Of a stretch of DNA of 64,000 bases, positions 12,176 through 24,090 are shown piece by piece (the first letter of the stretch is position 1; each line of letters starts with the position of its first letter). The stretch comes from Macquaria australasica (Eukaryota; Chordata; Actinopteri; Centrarchiformes; Percichthyidae). The position numbers were made by a program, and so were the translations under genes. The notes under the pieces were generated by a model, which saw only the letters and a list, made by a program, of their open reading frames with translations, did no database searches and had not been told where the DNA came from. The stretch spans positions 1,736,001 through 1,800,000 of the forward strand of contig SEMN01000017.1 in NCBI GenBank assembly GCA_005408345.1. The letters run 5' to 3'.

Positions 12176-15100
12176 CAATGGAAAGTTGGAACATCTAGGT
12201 CAAAGGTCAGGGGACCAGGACACTGCAAGAAGATCACCTATCATGTGCAAAGTGAACTCCCACCCAGTGACATGAACTGAAACAGAGGTGCACATCATTA
12301 AAAAAACAGCCGGCTGACGGACCACAACATGCTACTCATACTATACCTTCCACCCTGGATGGGAGCAATGTGTATGTAATCCCTGCGGATACTGTAGGCT
12401 CATGTTGATCATGTTGAAATCATTAATACTGGATCACAGAGCATGTAAAAAGCATGTCAATTTCAACTTAGGCTATACAAGGACGCGTCTCTAGGGGTAC
12501 AGGCATTCTACACCAGAGGGTGCATGTTTTACTCATTAACATGTACATGTGTGTGCACACTGGACACTGTACCCACTTGGCTGAAAACACTTGTGAACTG
12601 GTGACAGAAACTGCTCAGGAAGTGTCGGCATTAGTGTAAAAAGGGGCCTGTGGTATTCATTACAGACCGCTTTGGGCCCCTCCCAGTTGGAGTACTCGCA
12701 TGAGATGTTTTTGGCAGATGAACATTTCATTAACTGGAATGCGATTTGGCAAGAAAAACACAAGGATTTTACTGAGGTTTCTAGTGTGCTTGGTTGAGCA
12801 CTCTGAGTAGTGGATAATGCATTCTCCTTTCTCATTATAACTGCATATATTAACATTTTTTTATATTGTGTAACTCGGGCTTCTAATATAGAGCACATAC
12901 ACAGATTAAACACTCTGGCTGGAGGTACAGTATACATGTAGGGCATGTATGGAGAAGATAATGGGATTTAAAACTAAACTGTCAATAAATATGCATTTCG
13001 TCACTTATCATGTCTTTTTTCATGAGCAAACTATTAGGGGCTGGTATCATCCATATTTATAGTATATAATAATATTATATCAGACATCAGCAATATTTCT
13101 GAAATCCATATGGCTTCGGTGCTGTGTTTTAGTTACGTTTCTGTTTGCTTTTATCTTACTAATTGCAACACTTGCATAAGTATCATGTTATTCACAAGCA
13201 TGTTAACATATTCTTACACCCTCTCAGATGCACTATGCTGTGTTTACTGTTTTCCCAACATGCTCTTCTTTCCTCTTTCCCCCTCTAAAGCTGTATGTAT
13301 TCTCTGGAGACGACTCCACTATCAGATACCACGACAACAAATAATAGGCTTTGTTTTGACTTTCACTCTTCTTAGCAGGAGAAGATTGATTCTTTCTTTG
13401 GACTCTTTAAATTACTCCTCCTGAGACTGAATTGTAAAGCTCTAAAGTGACGTCCATCCATAGCTCACAGCACTGATCGTCTTGTTTTGAGAGAACTCTG
13501 TGATGGTTCTTTATGGTCATGTTAGCCACAAGGACAGGGAAGAGGCTTTCACGTGAGCAATCATGACCATATACTAACCACACAAGCAAATCAACCTTGT
13601 ACTTTAAGCCCTGCTGTTACATATTAATCATTAAAGCTATAGGACACGTAAAATCTTGAATTTGCAATTATACATTATTGGTATTTTATGTCACCATGCC
13701 ATCAGCTCCAGAAATGAACAACTCCTCAGTGCGTCCCTGCTGTTCTTTTACCTCTTTTGAATAGCTTCAAATTACACATCAGAGACAGCCTGCAGATAAG
13801 GACTGCTGCCGTTTCTGATTGACAAGTTCATTAATTTGGACCTGAGAGAATGGCAACTTGTCAATGGAGCTGTAATGTTCAGCATGTAACAAGAGGAACA
13901 TTGCACAAGACCTGTGTTTTACAACTAAACAAATTCCAAACAGCTTGCAAACAACAAAAGATCACATATCCTATGGTCTTAGCTCTTTGATTAGTGACCT
14001 CAGATCAGCTCCTTCCCTGCTGACGTGACTCAAACAGCTGTGCAGCATGAGACAACTACTGTAGCTGTACAGGTTTACTGTTTGTTCCTTACAAAACAAA
14101 GCTTATTCATCCTCTGTTCTGTCCCTGCTGCCATCTGGACCCTTCACCCTACTGGTCTACAACCTGACCTTACTCAGCCACTTTACTGCTGCAGCCTCAG
14201 TTAGTGCGCATTCGGTCATCAGCGTGTTCATGGTTACGGTCAGGGCCAAAGACACCCTCATTGCCTCATTTGTAACATTCTTGAGAAGGGTCAGAAATTA
14301 AAAGGGGATCAGGGTAAACATGTCATTTAATGAATAAAGTGCTTGTAAAATTGCAGTTGAAGGGTCAAATAATGCCCTGTGCAATGCATAGTGCTCTTTT
14401 ACTTGAACCCAGTGCAAATGTTATAGTTTAAGCTGTAAAATATTTAAGTGTGAATTCAGCTACCTTTCCTGCAGACTTTAGACCTCTGAAAATGTAATAA
14501 GACAAAAGACTGTAAGACAAAAGAAAATGTTTGCAGCCAATAGATGAACAAAAGGTTCCCTTCACACGAACCACAGCATCAACAACAACCAATATAGGAA
14601 AAAGTAATGAAGTGGAGAGAGGTATATTAATTGTGGACTCACAGAGGAAAATAAACTCTTAATGCTCAGCAGTAAGGTTTAAGCAATAGAAAAGAGGAAA
14701 AATATGAGTGCCACAAACTTATTATGAAATGCAAAAGGGATAATAGTATATAATACTGTATACATGGGAGTGGAGGGAGAACACACTGAGCCCGGAGTAA
14801 TCTTCACTTGGAGTATGTTTTATTTGTAATTTACACCAGACAAACAGCAGGTTTGCACCTGAACTGAACCAACTTTCAATTCCAACCATGAACTCCCCTG
14901 AGGAGTGTCTACCTATTGCTTTAAAACAGGAAGCTCCTCCTACAGACAAACTAAAGTTAGTTCATAATCAATGAAGACATTCAAATAACATTTCTATGTA
15001 AAACCAAACAAACAAAATTAACCCTCTAATTATTATTCTAATTGTCCTAACATAGAAATATTAACAATGTAGGTTGTTTTGGACCCAAGACCAGCAGGTA

Positions 15101-16044
15101 ATATGGATGGGAGCTCATGCAACAAACATTCGGTTAACTGAAGTTGAATACAACCAATAAATACATTTGAATGAATGTTAGCAGGTTAGCATGCTATACC
15201 CACATGTGCTCCCTATGCTAACATAACTTAGCCACAGAGGCCTGGGCTGCACAGCTAGGACTACAGATCTATTGTAATAAAACTGCAGAAGCTCGAATAT
15301 GTTTGGCCAGTGTGCAACCTGCTTTTATTAGGCACTGGTTAACACCGTGATGAGTACATAGTAAGATTAGTTTCCGTGGAAAATTGCTGTAACCCCACAA
15401 CTAAGATCAATGGAGCAAAATGCTTATTTCCAACTGTGCATAATGGCAATACTAAATGAAAGCTTTCTGAAGGGTGCACGACTGGCAAATACAGTGTTAT
15501 TATATTGAGTTTATTGTTCATTTCCAAGAAGCAAAAATGACCCGGAAGCAAGGCTTGACGTCTCTGTTTCAGCTGTGAAACAAATATCAGTGAGTCAGTT
15601 CTGTCCTTAATCATTCTTTGTACAGTAGCTACTGACCAGCGCTCAGAAACACACAAGCCATCTGTGAGCTACTGAAGGAAGTGGCAAACTTGTGAAATAC
15701 CAGCAATTCAGCAATTCCTCATGTGAATTTGCTCCTCGGTGCACTCTGTCGGCTAAGACTAATGATATGCAGTGTCGGCTTGTTTTATTTTAACAACACA
15801 CCTGCTCTGAACACCTCAAAGAGCAGGCGTTTTTCAAATGTTTTATTTTCAAATGATATATTTATTATCAAGGAAAGATTTGTTGAAAGTCCCATTTCTC
15901 AGTAATGCTCCAGTTAAATATTTGTGTAGTTGTGTAGTGTCACACAAACATGGGTCAACTACAGTCTTTACACAGCTCCAATGGACTACCAAGTTTTGCC
16001 CAGCTGATCTGCAAATTTGAAAAAGCAAATTTCACACTTCTAAA
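12176..16044. other. noncoding stretch, no gene recognised
   Basis: Open frames reach 136 codons (12536-12946, minus) but lack domains, homologous wording or splice flanks. Around 15180-15235 there is a small run of 'gttagcatgcta'-type wording that recalls the MITE family found at 23013, 49081 and 52068. It is too short to call as a copy. Confidence 0.5.
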
Positions 16045-16165
16045 TAGTCACAATAGACCCAAACCACAATGTTTCCCTAACCTTAACAAAGTACTTATGT
16101 TAACCCAAACCATGACCTTTTCTCAAACCTAACCAAGTCGTTTTGGTGCCTAAACCTCAATCATA
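16045..16165 (+). repeat. dispersed repeat with 'ccctaaccttaac' wording, copy 1
   Basis: The block reads 'cccaaaccacaatgtttcc', then 'ctaaccttaac', and later 'ccaagtcgttttggtgcctaaacc'. The same words occur in reverse complement at 21435-21625, so this is an interspersed repeat and not unique DNA. Its class is unknown. Confidence 0.55.
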
Positions 16166-17360
16166 AAACTGATTTGTTTTTCAACAGCGATTTGGGACAA
16201 ATCTGGAAAGAACTGACAGATGATGTTTTCCTGCCAATAGGGCCATCGTATCAGAAAACACTTGTTGTTCTAGAGGGAATAGACAAACAACGTATTTTGA
16301 TGTTTAGTTTGGAGGTCTTGTTGCAGAAATGCTATGACAAGTTTGAATCAGATTTTGTGTTTCAGCAGAGGTTATAGCAAACAGTTTGAGGCAATACAGC
16401 CCTGCATCATTACGATTATCATTTAGCTCTATGTGTTTGTTTTCCTGCACTGCTTCTTCCACTAGCGCGGCTATAGACTATTAGTCCTGTTCTTTTTCTG
16501 TCTTCCCTCAACCATTATTCAAAAATGAATAAACACAAAAATGAATAAGTCAGAGGACACTGACTGCACTGAAACGAGACTGGTTTGGATCAAGTAGAAT
16601 GTAGATCTCAGATTACATCTGTCTCGAGCCAGAAACCAAACAAAAGAAACTCATCTATCTGATTTGATAGCGAGGAGCCTGATGGACAGAAACGACCTGA
16701 GAGGACAAAAGAAACGAATAAATACATTCATTCATCCTGACATTAGACCCCTCCCATGCTGGTGTAATCAAAGGGAAACATTTCTAATCAGAAAATAGCA
16801 CACAGTCTCGCAAATCGATCTCATCCATTTTAAACATAGGTGCTTGACCCTAACTCCCATTACCTGACCCACACTTGTCCATTTCCCTCATCAGTGCTCG
16901 GTAAGACCTGCAGGGGTTCTGTCAGTGCTGAACTTGCAATTGTAATTCCTCGACCAGCAGCAGAGCCACCAGCTGGAGGGTAATAAAAGAAGCTGAGATT
17001 ACAGTCTTGTAAGAGTGCTTCGTCTTCTCTGCTGCTGAAATGCTGCTGCACATCTCTCACTATAATTAACCTATAAGGGAGAAGAATGAGGGGTGAACAG
17101 AGCGACGCCGAAACATCCCTGAAATACAATGGGATACAAATTTTAGCTGACTTTCCACAATTTTCCACGTGCTTGTGTTTTATCTTAGATATCTTTGCAA
17201 GTTAATTCATTACTTTCTTTTTAATTATTCACAACACTGTCTCATAGAAATTACTTTTATAAGCTTATCTGTTTTGCCAAATACATTTTGGGTGTAAATC
17301 TAATTGTTGCCTGGATTATTTTCAGTGGCAAGATTTTTGTCTAATAGAAGTAATGCTACA
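16166..17360. other. noncoding stretch, no gene recognised
   Basis: The only sizeable frame is 102 codons on the minus strand (16860-17168), with no recognisable domain. No exon-like segment could be supported. Confidence 0.5.
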
Positions 17361-17477
17361 TTTTTTAGCCATGCTAGCAGCACTAGGGATGTCAGTGTCA
17401 GTTGGTTGGATAGTCCACAGCTTTATATATCTTGAAATATCTCAACAACTATTAGATTGTTCGCCATTGTTCGCCAT
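17361..17477 (-). mobile_element. truncated MITE, copy A of the AGCCATGCTAG family
   Basis: It starts with the inverted terminal wording 'ttttttagccatgctag', then 'gcactagggatg' and 'atatctcaacaactattaga', matching the reversed ends of copies at 49081-49938 and 52068-52579. Only about 115 bp of one end remains. The match stops at 17458-17477, where a short tandem duplication begins immediately before the L2 LINE, so the rest of the MITE was lost or displaced. Confidence 0.7.
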
Positions 17478-17497
17478 TTGATGGTGGTTGATGGTGG
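17458..17497. repeat. two adjacent 10-bp tandem duplications
   Basis: TGTTCGCCAT occurs twice in tandem (17458-17467 and 17468-17477), immediately followed by TTGATGGTGG twice in tandem (17478-17487 and 17488-17497). All four copies are exact. They lie between the truncated MITE and the LINE 5' end. Confidence 0.95.
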
Positions 17498-17505
17498 TCA
17501 TACCA

Positions 17506-17549
17506 TCTAGATATGAGAGCGGCTCGATGGAGCCGCTCTCATATCTAGA
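17506..17549. repeat. perfect 20-bp hairpin at the LINE 5' end
   Basis: The arms 17506-17525 and 17530-17549 are exact reverse complements, with a GATG loop. The left arm begins TCTAGATATGAG. It lies inside the interval bounded by the TCATAC repeats, so it was probably produced during LINE integration. No comparable hairpin is an expected part of an L2 5' UTR as far as I know. Confidence 0.95.
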
Positions 17550-17621
17550 AATCTGGCCGAGTTTATTAGTGGCCCAAAGCCATGACAACTCAGAGTTCAG
17601 ACCATAGACTTAATACAGTCT

Positions 17622-18184
17622 GTGGTCCAGACCAGGAGGCAGAGTTGCAGTCCTACACGCTTCTCTGCGCTTCCATTAGAGCAGTTACCCACCCTAAACT
17701 CCACAGAGAGGTTGTCTGCCCCCAGACCACTTAAATTATTTAAATCAAAAGTAAACAGAAGAAGAGTTACACATAAAAACCTAATAAAAAGTAAAACCAC
17801 CACTGCAACAGTACAACAAAATAGGAGAATTAAATGTGGACTCTTAAACATCAGATCTCTCTCATCTAAAGCTGTTCTAGTAAACGATCTAATATCAGAT
17901 CATAATATTGATTTATTTTGTCTTACTGAAACCTGGCTGTGTCAAGGTGAATATGTTAGCCTAAATGAATCCACTCCCCCCAGTCACATTAATACTCACA
18001 TTCCTCGAGGCACAGGCCGAGGAGGTGGAGTTGCAGCCATCTTCGACTCAAGCCTATTAATCAAACCTAAACCTAAACTAAATTATAACTCGTTCGAAAG
18101 CCTTGTTCTTAGCCTTTCACACCCAACCTGGAAAACAGTACAGCCAATTCTATTTGTTATAGTGTACCGAGCTCCTGGACCGAT
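17622..18184 (+). pseudogene. L2 ORF2, endonuclease part (broken)
   Basis: This is the N-terminal endonuclease region of the LINE protein, which would nick target DNA for integration. In the frame opening at 17622 the basic lead-in (residues 1-70) is followed by GLLNIRSL near residue 73-80, the Asn-bearing catalytic motif, and LTETWL near 101-106, which carries the catalytic Glu. A single-base loss at about 18183, in a codon following GPI/GPY-type wording, throws the frame; the original reading continues in the next frame. The first ATG in this frame need not be the element's true start. Confidence 0.85.
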
Positions 18185-19411
18185 TCTGAATTTTTATCTG
18201 AATTCTCAGAGTTCTTATCAGGTTTAGTCCTTAAAACGGATAAAATAATTATTGTAGGTGATTTTAATATTCATGTGGATGTAGAAAATGATAGCCTTAG
18301 TGCTGCGTTTATCTCATTACTAGATTCGATTGGCTTCTGTCAGAGTGTACATAAACCCACTCACTGTTTTAACCACACCCTCGACCTTGTTCTTGTTTAT
18401 GGCATTGAAATTGAACATCTAATAGTCTTTCCACAGAATTCTTTTTTATCAGACCATTTTCTATTAACTTTTGAATTCCTATTACTGGACTACACGCCAT
18501 TAGGCAAACATTCCTACACTAGATGTCTATCTGATAGTGCTGTAGCTAAATTTAAGGAAGTGATTCCATCGGCATTTAATTCAGTTCCATGTCTCAATGT
18601 AACAGATGACTCCTATGCTAACTTTAGTCCCTCCCAAATTGATCATCTTGTTGATAGTGCTGCAGGCTCACTACGAATAACACTCGACTCTATCGCCCCT
18701 CTAAAAAAGAAGATAATAAAACAGAGGAGGTTAGCTCCATGGTATAACCCGCAAACCCGCAAATTAAAACAAACATCGCGAAAACTTGAAAGGAATTGGC
18801 GTTCCACCAATCTGGAAGAATCACGTTTAGCCTGGCAAGATAGTCTTAAAATTTATAGGAAGGCCCTCCGTAATGCCAGAGCAGCCTACTACTCATCATT
18901 AATAGAGGAAAATAAGAACAACCCCAGGTTTCTGTTCAGCACTGTAGCCAGGCTGACAGAGAGTCACAGCTCTGTTGAGCCATGTATTCCTATAGACCTC
19001 AGTAGTAATGACTTCATGAGCTTCTTTAATGATAAAATTCTAACTATTAGAGACAAAATTCAGCACCTCCTGCCCTCAGTTGGTACTGACTTATCTTCAA
19101 ACACAGGAACCTTAGAAACAACTGTAAAACCTGTACATTTAGACTGCTTTTCTCCCATCAACCGTAATCAACTAACTTCCATGATTTCCTCATCTAAGCC
19201 ATCAACGTGTCTCTTAGACCCCGTCCCAACTAGGCTGCTTAAAGAAATTTTACCCTTAGTTAGCACTTATGTACTAGATATGATCAATCTGTCCTTATTT
19301 AAAGGCTATGTGCCACAGTCCTTTAAAGTAGCTGTAATTAAGCCTCTTCTTAAAAAGCCCACTCTTGATCCAGGGATTTTGTCAAATTATAGACCTATAT
19401 CTAACCCTCCT
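18185..19411 (+). pseudogene. L2 ORF2, end of endonuclease and start of reverse transcriptase (broken)
   Basis: After the first frameshift the reading resumes in another frame and includes VGDFNIH (about 18253-18274), a late endonuclease motif with catalytic Asp and Asn. It continues through a Lys/Arg-rich linker to LKKPTLDPGILSNYRPIS, the conserved RT entry motif. The frame is lost at about 19408-19413, where a run of T residues appears to have gained one base. Apart from that, the roughly 400-codon stretch is open. Confidence 0.85.
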
Positions 19412-20007
19412 TTTTCTCTCTAAGATCCTTGAGAAAGCAGTCGCCAATCAGTTGTGTGACTTTCTACACAACAACAAGCTGTTTGAGGATTTTCAGTCAG
19501 GATTTAGAGTGCATCATAGCACAGAGACAGCACTGGTGAAAGTTACAAATGACCTTCTAATTGCATCAGACAAAGGACTTGTCTCTGTACTTGTCTTACT
19601 AGATCTTAGTGCTGCATTCGATACCATTGACCATCACATTCTATTACAGAGACTAGAACATTTTATTGGCATTAAAGGTACTGCACTAAGCTGGTTTAAA
19701 TCCTATTTATCAGATCGATATCAGTTTGTACACGTTAATGATGAATCCTCTATGCACGCCAAAGTTAGTCACGGAGTTCCACAAGGTTCTGTGCTTGGAC
19801 CAATTCTATTTACCTTGTATATGCTTCCTTTAGGCAATATTATTAGGAAGCACTCCATAAATTTTCATTGTTATGCAGATGATACCCAATTGTATTTATC
19901 GATCAAGCCAGATGAAACCAATCAATTAGCTAAACTTCAAGCATGCCTTAAGGACATAAAAACCTGGATGACCTGCAATTTTCTGATGTTAAACTCAGAC
20001 AAACCGA
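19412..20007 (+). pseudogene. L2 ORF2, reverse transcriptase core (broken)
   Basis: This is the RT palm region that would copy the element's RNA at the nicked site. The frame contains LSAAFDTIDH (palm motif A, with the catalytic Asp), HGVPQGSVLGPILF (motif B) and YADD at about 19872-19883 (motif C), all intact. The frame breaks at about 20003-20007, where one A of an AAAA run seems to be missing before an ACC-type codon. All core catalytic residues are present, so the loss of function comes from frameshifts and not from active-site decay. Confidence 0.9.
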
Positions 20008-20733
20008 AGTTATTGTACTTGGCCCCGAACACCTTCGAAACACATTATCTAAAGATATAGTTTCTCTAGATGGCATTGCCCTGGCCTCCAGCGAAACCGT
20101 AAGGAATCTTGGAGTTATCTTTGATCAGGATATGTCCTTTAACTCCCAAATAAACAAACTTCAAGAACTGCCTTTTTTCATTTATGTAACATTGCAAAAA
20201 TCAGACACATCCTATCTCAAAAAGATGCAGAAAAACTAGTCCATGCATTTGTTACGTCTAGGCTGGACTATTGCAACTCTCTATTATCAGGCTGCCCCAA
20301 TAAATCCCTTAAGACTCTCCAGCTGATTCAGAATGCTGCGGCACGTTTACTGACAAGAACCAGGAAAAGAGAACATATTTCTCCAATATTAGCTTCTCTA
20401 CACTGGCTCCCTGTAAAATCCAGAATAGAATTTAAAATCCTTCTCCTCACCTTCAAAGCCCTAAATGGTCAGGCACCATCATATCTTAAAGAGCTCATAG
20501 TACCCTATTACCCCACTAGAGCACTGCGCTCCCAGAATGCAGGGTTCCTTGTGGTTCCTAGAGTCTCTAAAAGTAGAATGGGAGCCAGAGCCTTCAGCTA
20601 TCAAGCTCCTCTCCTGTGGAACCAGATCCCAGTTTGTGTACGGGAGGCGGACAACCTCCTCACATTTAAGAGTAGGCTTAAGACTTTCCTCTTTGATAAG
20701 GCTTATAGTAGGGCTGACTCAGGTGACCCCTGA
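20008..20733 (+). pseudogene. L2 ORF2, C-terminal region (broken)
   Basis: The reading continues after the third frameshift, breaks once more at about 20160 (one base lost), and then runs to a stop at 20733. It includes TSRLDYCNSLL, LQLIQNAAARLL, SLHWLPV and NQIPVCVREA, which are conserved wording downstream of RT in L2/CR1-type LINEs. The final stop is followed directly by the 3' UTR. No RNase H is expected in this clade, and none is seen. Confidence 0.85.
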
Positions 20734-21417
20734 GCCCCCCCTTAGTTATGCTGCTATAGGCCTAGACTGCCGGGGGACTTCCTATGATGCACTGAGCTCC
20801 TTTCTCCTCCTCTTCCTCTCCATCTGTACGCCCTCATATCCCATCAATGCTTGTTATTAATTCAACTTCTTCCCGTAGTTGTGTGCTTTCTCTCCTCTCT
20901 CTCTCCCTCCCCTTCTGTTGCTTTCTGCAGGTGTTTCTGCCTCTGGAGCTGTGGAAGTCTGGGTCTGTGGTTGCTGCCACCTGCTGCCCCCGTGCTCCTG
21001 CTCTGCACCCGCTGATGCTATTGCTGTTGTTGCTGTTATTAGTATTGCTATTATAATGTTGCTCTTAGTGTTGTTTCTGTTGGTGTTAACATCAATGCCA
21101 TTACCATATCTATGCTGTATTGAGCTGCTGTATGTTCTCTTTCCTCCTGCTCTCTCTCTCCCGCTCCCCCCTTCCCCCTTCAACCCAACCGGTCGAGGCA
21201 GATGACCGCCCACCTTGAGCCTGGTTCTGCTCGAGGTTTCTACCTGTTAAAAGGGAGTTTTTCCTTGCCACTGTCGCATAGTGCTTGCTCATGGTGGGAA
21301 CTGTTGGGTCTCTGTAAATATAAAGAGTCGGTCTAGACCTGCTCTATTCGAAAAAGTGCCCTGAGATAACTTTGTTATGATATGGCGCTATATAAATAAA
21401 ACTGAATTGAATTGAAT
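20734..21417 (+). repeat. L2 3' UTR and tail
   Basis: This is a pyrimidine-rich UTR, then the conserved tail segment ('gtttctacctgttaaaaggg', 'gcatagtgcttgctcatggtggg', 'gtctctgtaaatataaagagt') and the ending (TGAAT)3 at 21403-21417. The tail is the part recognised by the L2 enzyme for target-primed reverse transcription. Open frames on both strands here (for example 20879-21205) are UTR by-products. Confidence 0.9.
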
Positions 21418-21434
21418 CATACAAAGTGCAGGAC

Positions 21435-21625
21435 TTTTGACACCAGACACCAGGGTTCGCATTAGGTTTAGGCAACAAAAAGACTTTGGTTATGGTAAGG
21501 GAAAGATTGTAGTTTGGGTATAATGTTAATAAAGTTCATATGTCTTTTCCAATATATTATCCAAGACCACAGTCTTTCACTAATCTTTACCAAGTCCTTT
21601 AAGTGCCTCAACGTAACCATAAAAA
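21435..21625 (-). repeat. dispersed repeat with 'ccctaaccttaac' wording, copy 2
   Basis: Reverse complement of the family at 16045-16165. It reads 'ggttcgcattaggtttaggcaacaaaaagactttggttatggtaaggg' in the plus direction, split here for description. It lies immediately after the LINE. Confidence 0.5.
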
Positions 21626-23012
21626 CGTTAATCATGCTTTAGTTTTTATAGTCGGATATTGTATTTTTAAAAGTTAAATGGGCTGTCAGTCAGCGTTTTC
21701 CAAATACGTTCAGAATAAACATTTTTGTGGCAGATACTGTATGTTCATTAAAAACGTTACCTCATTATGTTGATAAAAAACATAATTCCAGCGACACCTC
21801 ACTTCTCCCAAAACATATTTGCTGTTGCAAATTAGTTTAATTTCTGGGAGATAAGTTTTTTGGACACATTTTTAGTTTTAGTCAGCCCATACAAACCAAC
21901 ACACAATCTGATATGTCGAACTCATTCCAGATCCTCCCTTCTTCCAGATATCACACATACACATCAGAGAGTGACTTTGAGAGATAATAGGGGTGGCCAC
22001 GATGGCAAGAGAGAGCATGACTGAAGGATGAAGGCAGGTAATGGTGGCTGGGCGGTAACACTCACCCTCAGGCTGAACTCTCTGTCTGCCTCTACTTTAA
22101 CTCTCTCCCCCTTTGATAACTCCTCATATCCTGGCAGAACAAAAGCCCTCTCCGGGCCCCAGTGGCCAATTTCCTCTTTCCCCATTACCTTCCCATTAAG
22201 AAAAACTGTGGAGAAAGAGGACACTGAGCCCCTCTTGCAGAGCCAGCCCAAGTCATCATTACTTACACTATAGCAGTGTCGCTACTTGCAGCTTGGCCTG
22301 CAGCTGCTAATGATGAGGGATGGCAGTAAAAGGAGGAGGATCCCTTCTGTGCATTGAACAGGAGGGTACAGTAACCTGATTACTAGTGGCTGCCTGGAAA
22401 ATGGCATTACATTCTCGCTGCAGACCCGTCTCTCACTTTGAGCCTCCGACTGTCCTCGATCCAGGCGGCTGCACTGTCTTTCTCTCTGTGGATAAGTTTA
22501 TCATTGTGCTTTGTAAGGAGCTGTCATACACACAGCTACTAGGCAGCTGTCTGCCCCCGAGTGCTTTGATTGCAAAACGTGGCTTTCTGTCTTCTTCATG
22601 CATTACTATTCCAGTCCATCAAGATGTGTTTTGATTTAATTATCCGCCTACAATAGGGGATGCAGGTCCAGCTGCCTCTCAATTACATGACGAAGATGTT
22701 GAGTACAGTATGCCTCTGAGAATTATAGTTGAGATGTGGACAGCAGGAAAAAAAAACGGACCATATTGTGCAACTTCAAAGCCGAGACCTATTTACAGGG
22801 CGACCTTTTAATGAGTTGACTTAAACCAGAAAATTGGCTTTTATCATTTGGATACCTGAAATTCATTCCAGGCCCGCTCATTTGTCTGTTCTGTCTCAAG
22901 TATCTGTGGTACTGAAATAGACCCAGAGCTATTTATGGAGAGAGAGAGAGAGAGAGCGAGAGAGAGACAGAGACTGACAGAATCTCATAGACATTAGTAA
23001 AAACAAGACCAA
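21626..23012. other. noncoding stretch, no gene recognised
   Basis: Open frames on both strands at 21964-22273 overlap each other and have no domains. The block 22640-22900 is of mixed composition and could be conserved noncoding DNA, which cannot be tested here. Confidence 0.5.
22938..22970. repeat. (GA)n tract
   Basis: An AG dinucleotide run of about 33 bp with a single CG interruption. Confidence 0.9.
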
Positions 23013-23632
23013 GAGTCTACAACCATGCTAGTAGCTCGGTGAGGATGTACTTAGGCACAGTGATGCTTTGAGCTAAATGCTAACATCAGCATGCTAATAT
23101 GCTCATGATGACAATGTTGACATGCAAGTTTAGCATGTATAATGTTTCCCATGTTCACCATCACTTAATTTAGCCAGCTTAGTTAGCGTGCTAACATGTG
23201 CTAATTAGCACAAAAAGTAGGCAACAGCTGAGGCTGATAGGAAGGTCATTAAATTGCATGTATTTAGTCATAAACCAAAGTATTGGACAAACTGAAGTTT
23301 TGAACTGACGGTGCTGCTAGATTAAAAGGGACCACCAAAGTAATTACAGTTCATCCTGAGTGGGGCATGATTGAGTGAACCAAATTTCATGTCAATCCAT
23401 CCAATAGTTGTTGAGACAATTCACTTAAAACCATAAATGTCAACCTTATGGTGGTGCTAGAAGAAAAGTCAGGGGATCGCCAAAGTCTGTAGGATTCATC
23501 CACTGGGCACCATGAATATCTCTACCAAATTTCACAACAATCAGTCCAATAGTTGCTGAGATATTTCAGTCTGGACCAAAGCGGTGGACTGACAAACCGA
23601 CATTGCCATCCATAGAGCCACGGATAGGATCC
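23013..23632 (+). mobile_element. MITE, copy B of the AGCCATGCTAG family
   Basis: The left end reads GAGTCTACAACCATGCTAG, a diverged form of the terminal repeat of copy D. It is followed by 'gctttgagctaaatgctaac' and a run of 'gctaacatg'/'agcatgc' short palindromes. Further in come the paired internal blocks 'caatccatccaatagttgttgagaca' and 'caatcagtccaatagttgctgagat', an internal duplication typical of the family. The right terminal repeat is degenerate. There is no coding capacity; it must rely on a transposase from elsewhere. I recall this as a very abundant percomorph repeat. Confidence 0.8.
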
Positions 23633-23874
23633 AAGGATAATGTTCTTCATTGTGAGGCTTCACCTGGATGGACATGTACCACATTGGATTTTCATACTGT
23701 GTGTGTTCTGGCAAGGATTTTACCCAACATCAGTTTCTCACCAGAATTTTGGCAGAGAAACTGAATTTTAATCAAAGCAACATTTTAAAGTCATTTTACC
23801 ACCAGAAGCAATTGCATGTCCTCCTTGTTGACTTTAGTGCCCCAGTGGTGGTACCTTTTACCAAACCAGTGCGT

Positions 23875-23878
<4 letters not shown>

Positions 23879-23934
<56 letters not shown>
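23879..23934. repeat. (AC)28 microsatellite
   Basis: A perfect alternating AC run of 56 bp. The 178-codon frame at 23668-24204 exists only because this array is open in that frame. Confidence 0.97.
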
Positions 23935-23938
<4 letters not shown>

Positions 23939-24052
23939 GCACACACAGTAATCAGGTTGCCCAGACACAGGCCCATGAGGCCCTTGTTACCTTGAGTGAC
24001 TTTGGCCAATTAAAGTCTTTGAAAACAGCAGCTGCAGGAATAGAGAATTGTT

Positions 24053-24090
24053 GGGAGGAGGAGGAGGAGAAGGAGAGGGAGGAGGAGGGG
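24053..24090. repeat. homopurine tract
   Basis: Thirty-eight purines in a row on the plus strand, mostly GGA triplets. Such tracts can form triplex DNA under superhelical stress. Whether this one does is not shown by the sequence. Confidence 0.85.

Larger units (their letters stand above)
17504..21417 (+). mobile_element. L2-type non-LTR retrotransposon (LINE), nearly full ORF2, inactive
   Basis: The element carries an apurinic-type endonuclease region, a reverse transcriptase with the YADD motif, a conserved C-terminal region, a 3' UTR and a terminal (TGAAT)3. That tail, preceded by 'atatggcgctatataaataaaac', is the teleost L2 signature. Coding potential is interrupted by four single-base frameshifts, so the copy cannot make its protein. 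The hexamer TCATAC occurs just before the 5' end (17498-17503) and across the 3' end (21417-21422) and may be a short target-site duplication. Class is assigned from protein and tail motifs; a finer clade name would need a search. Confidence 0.93.
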
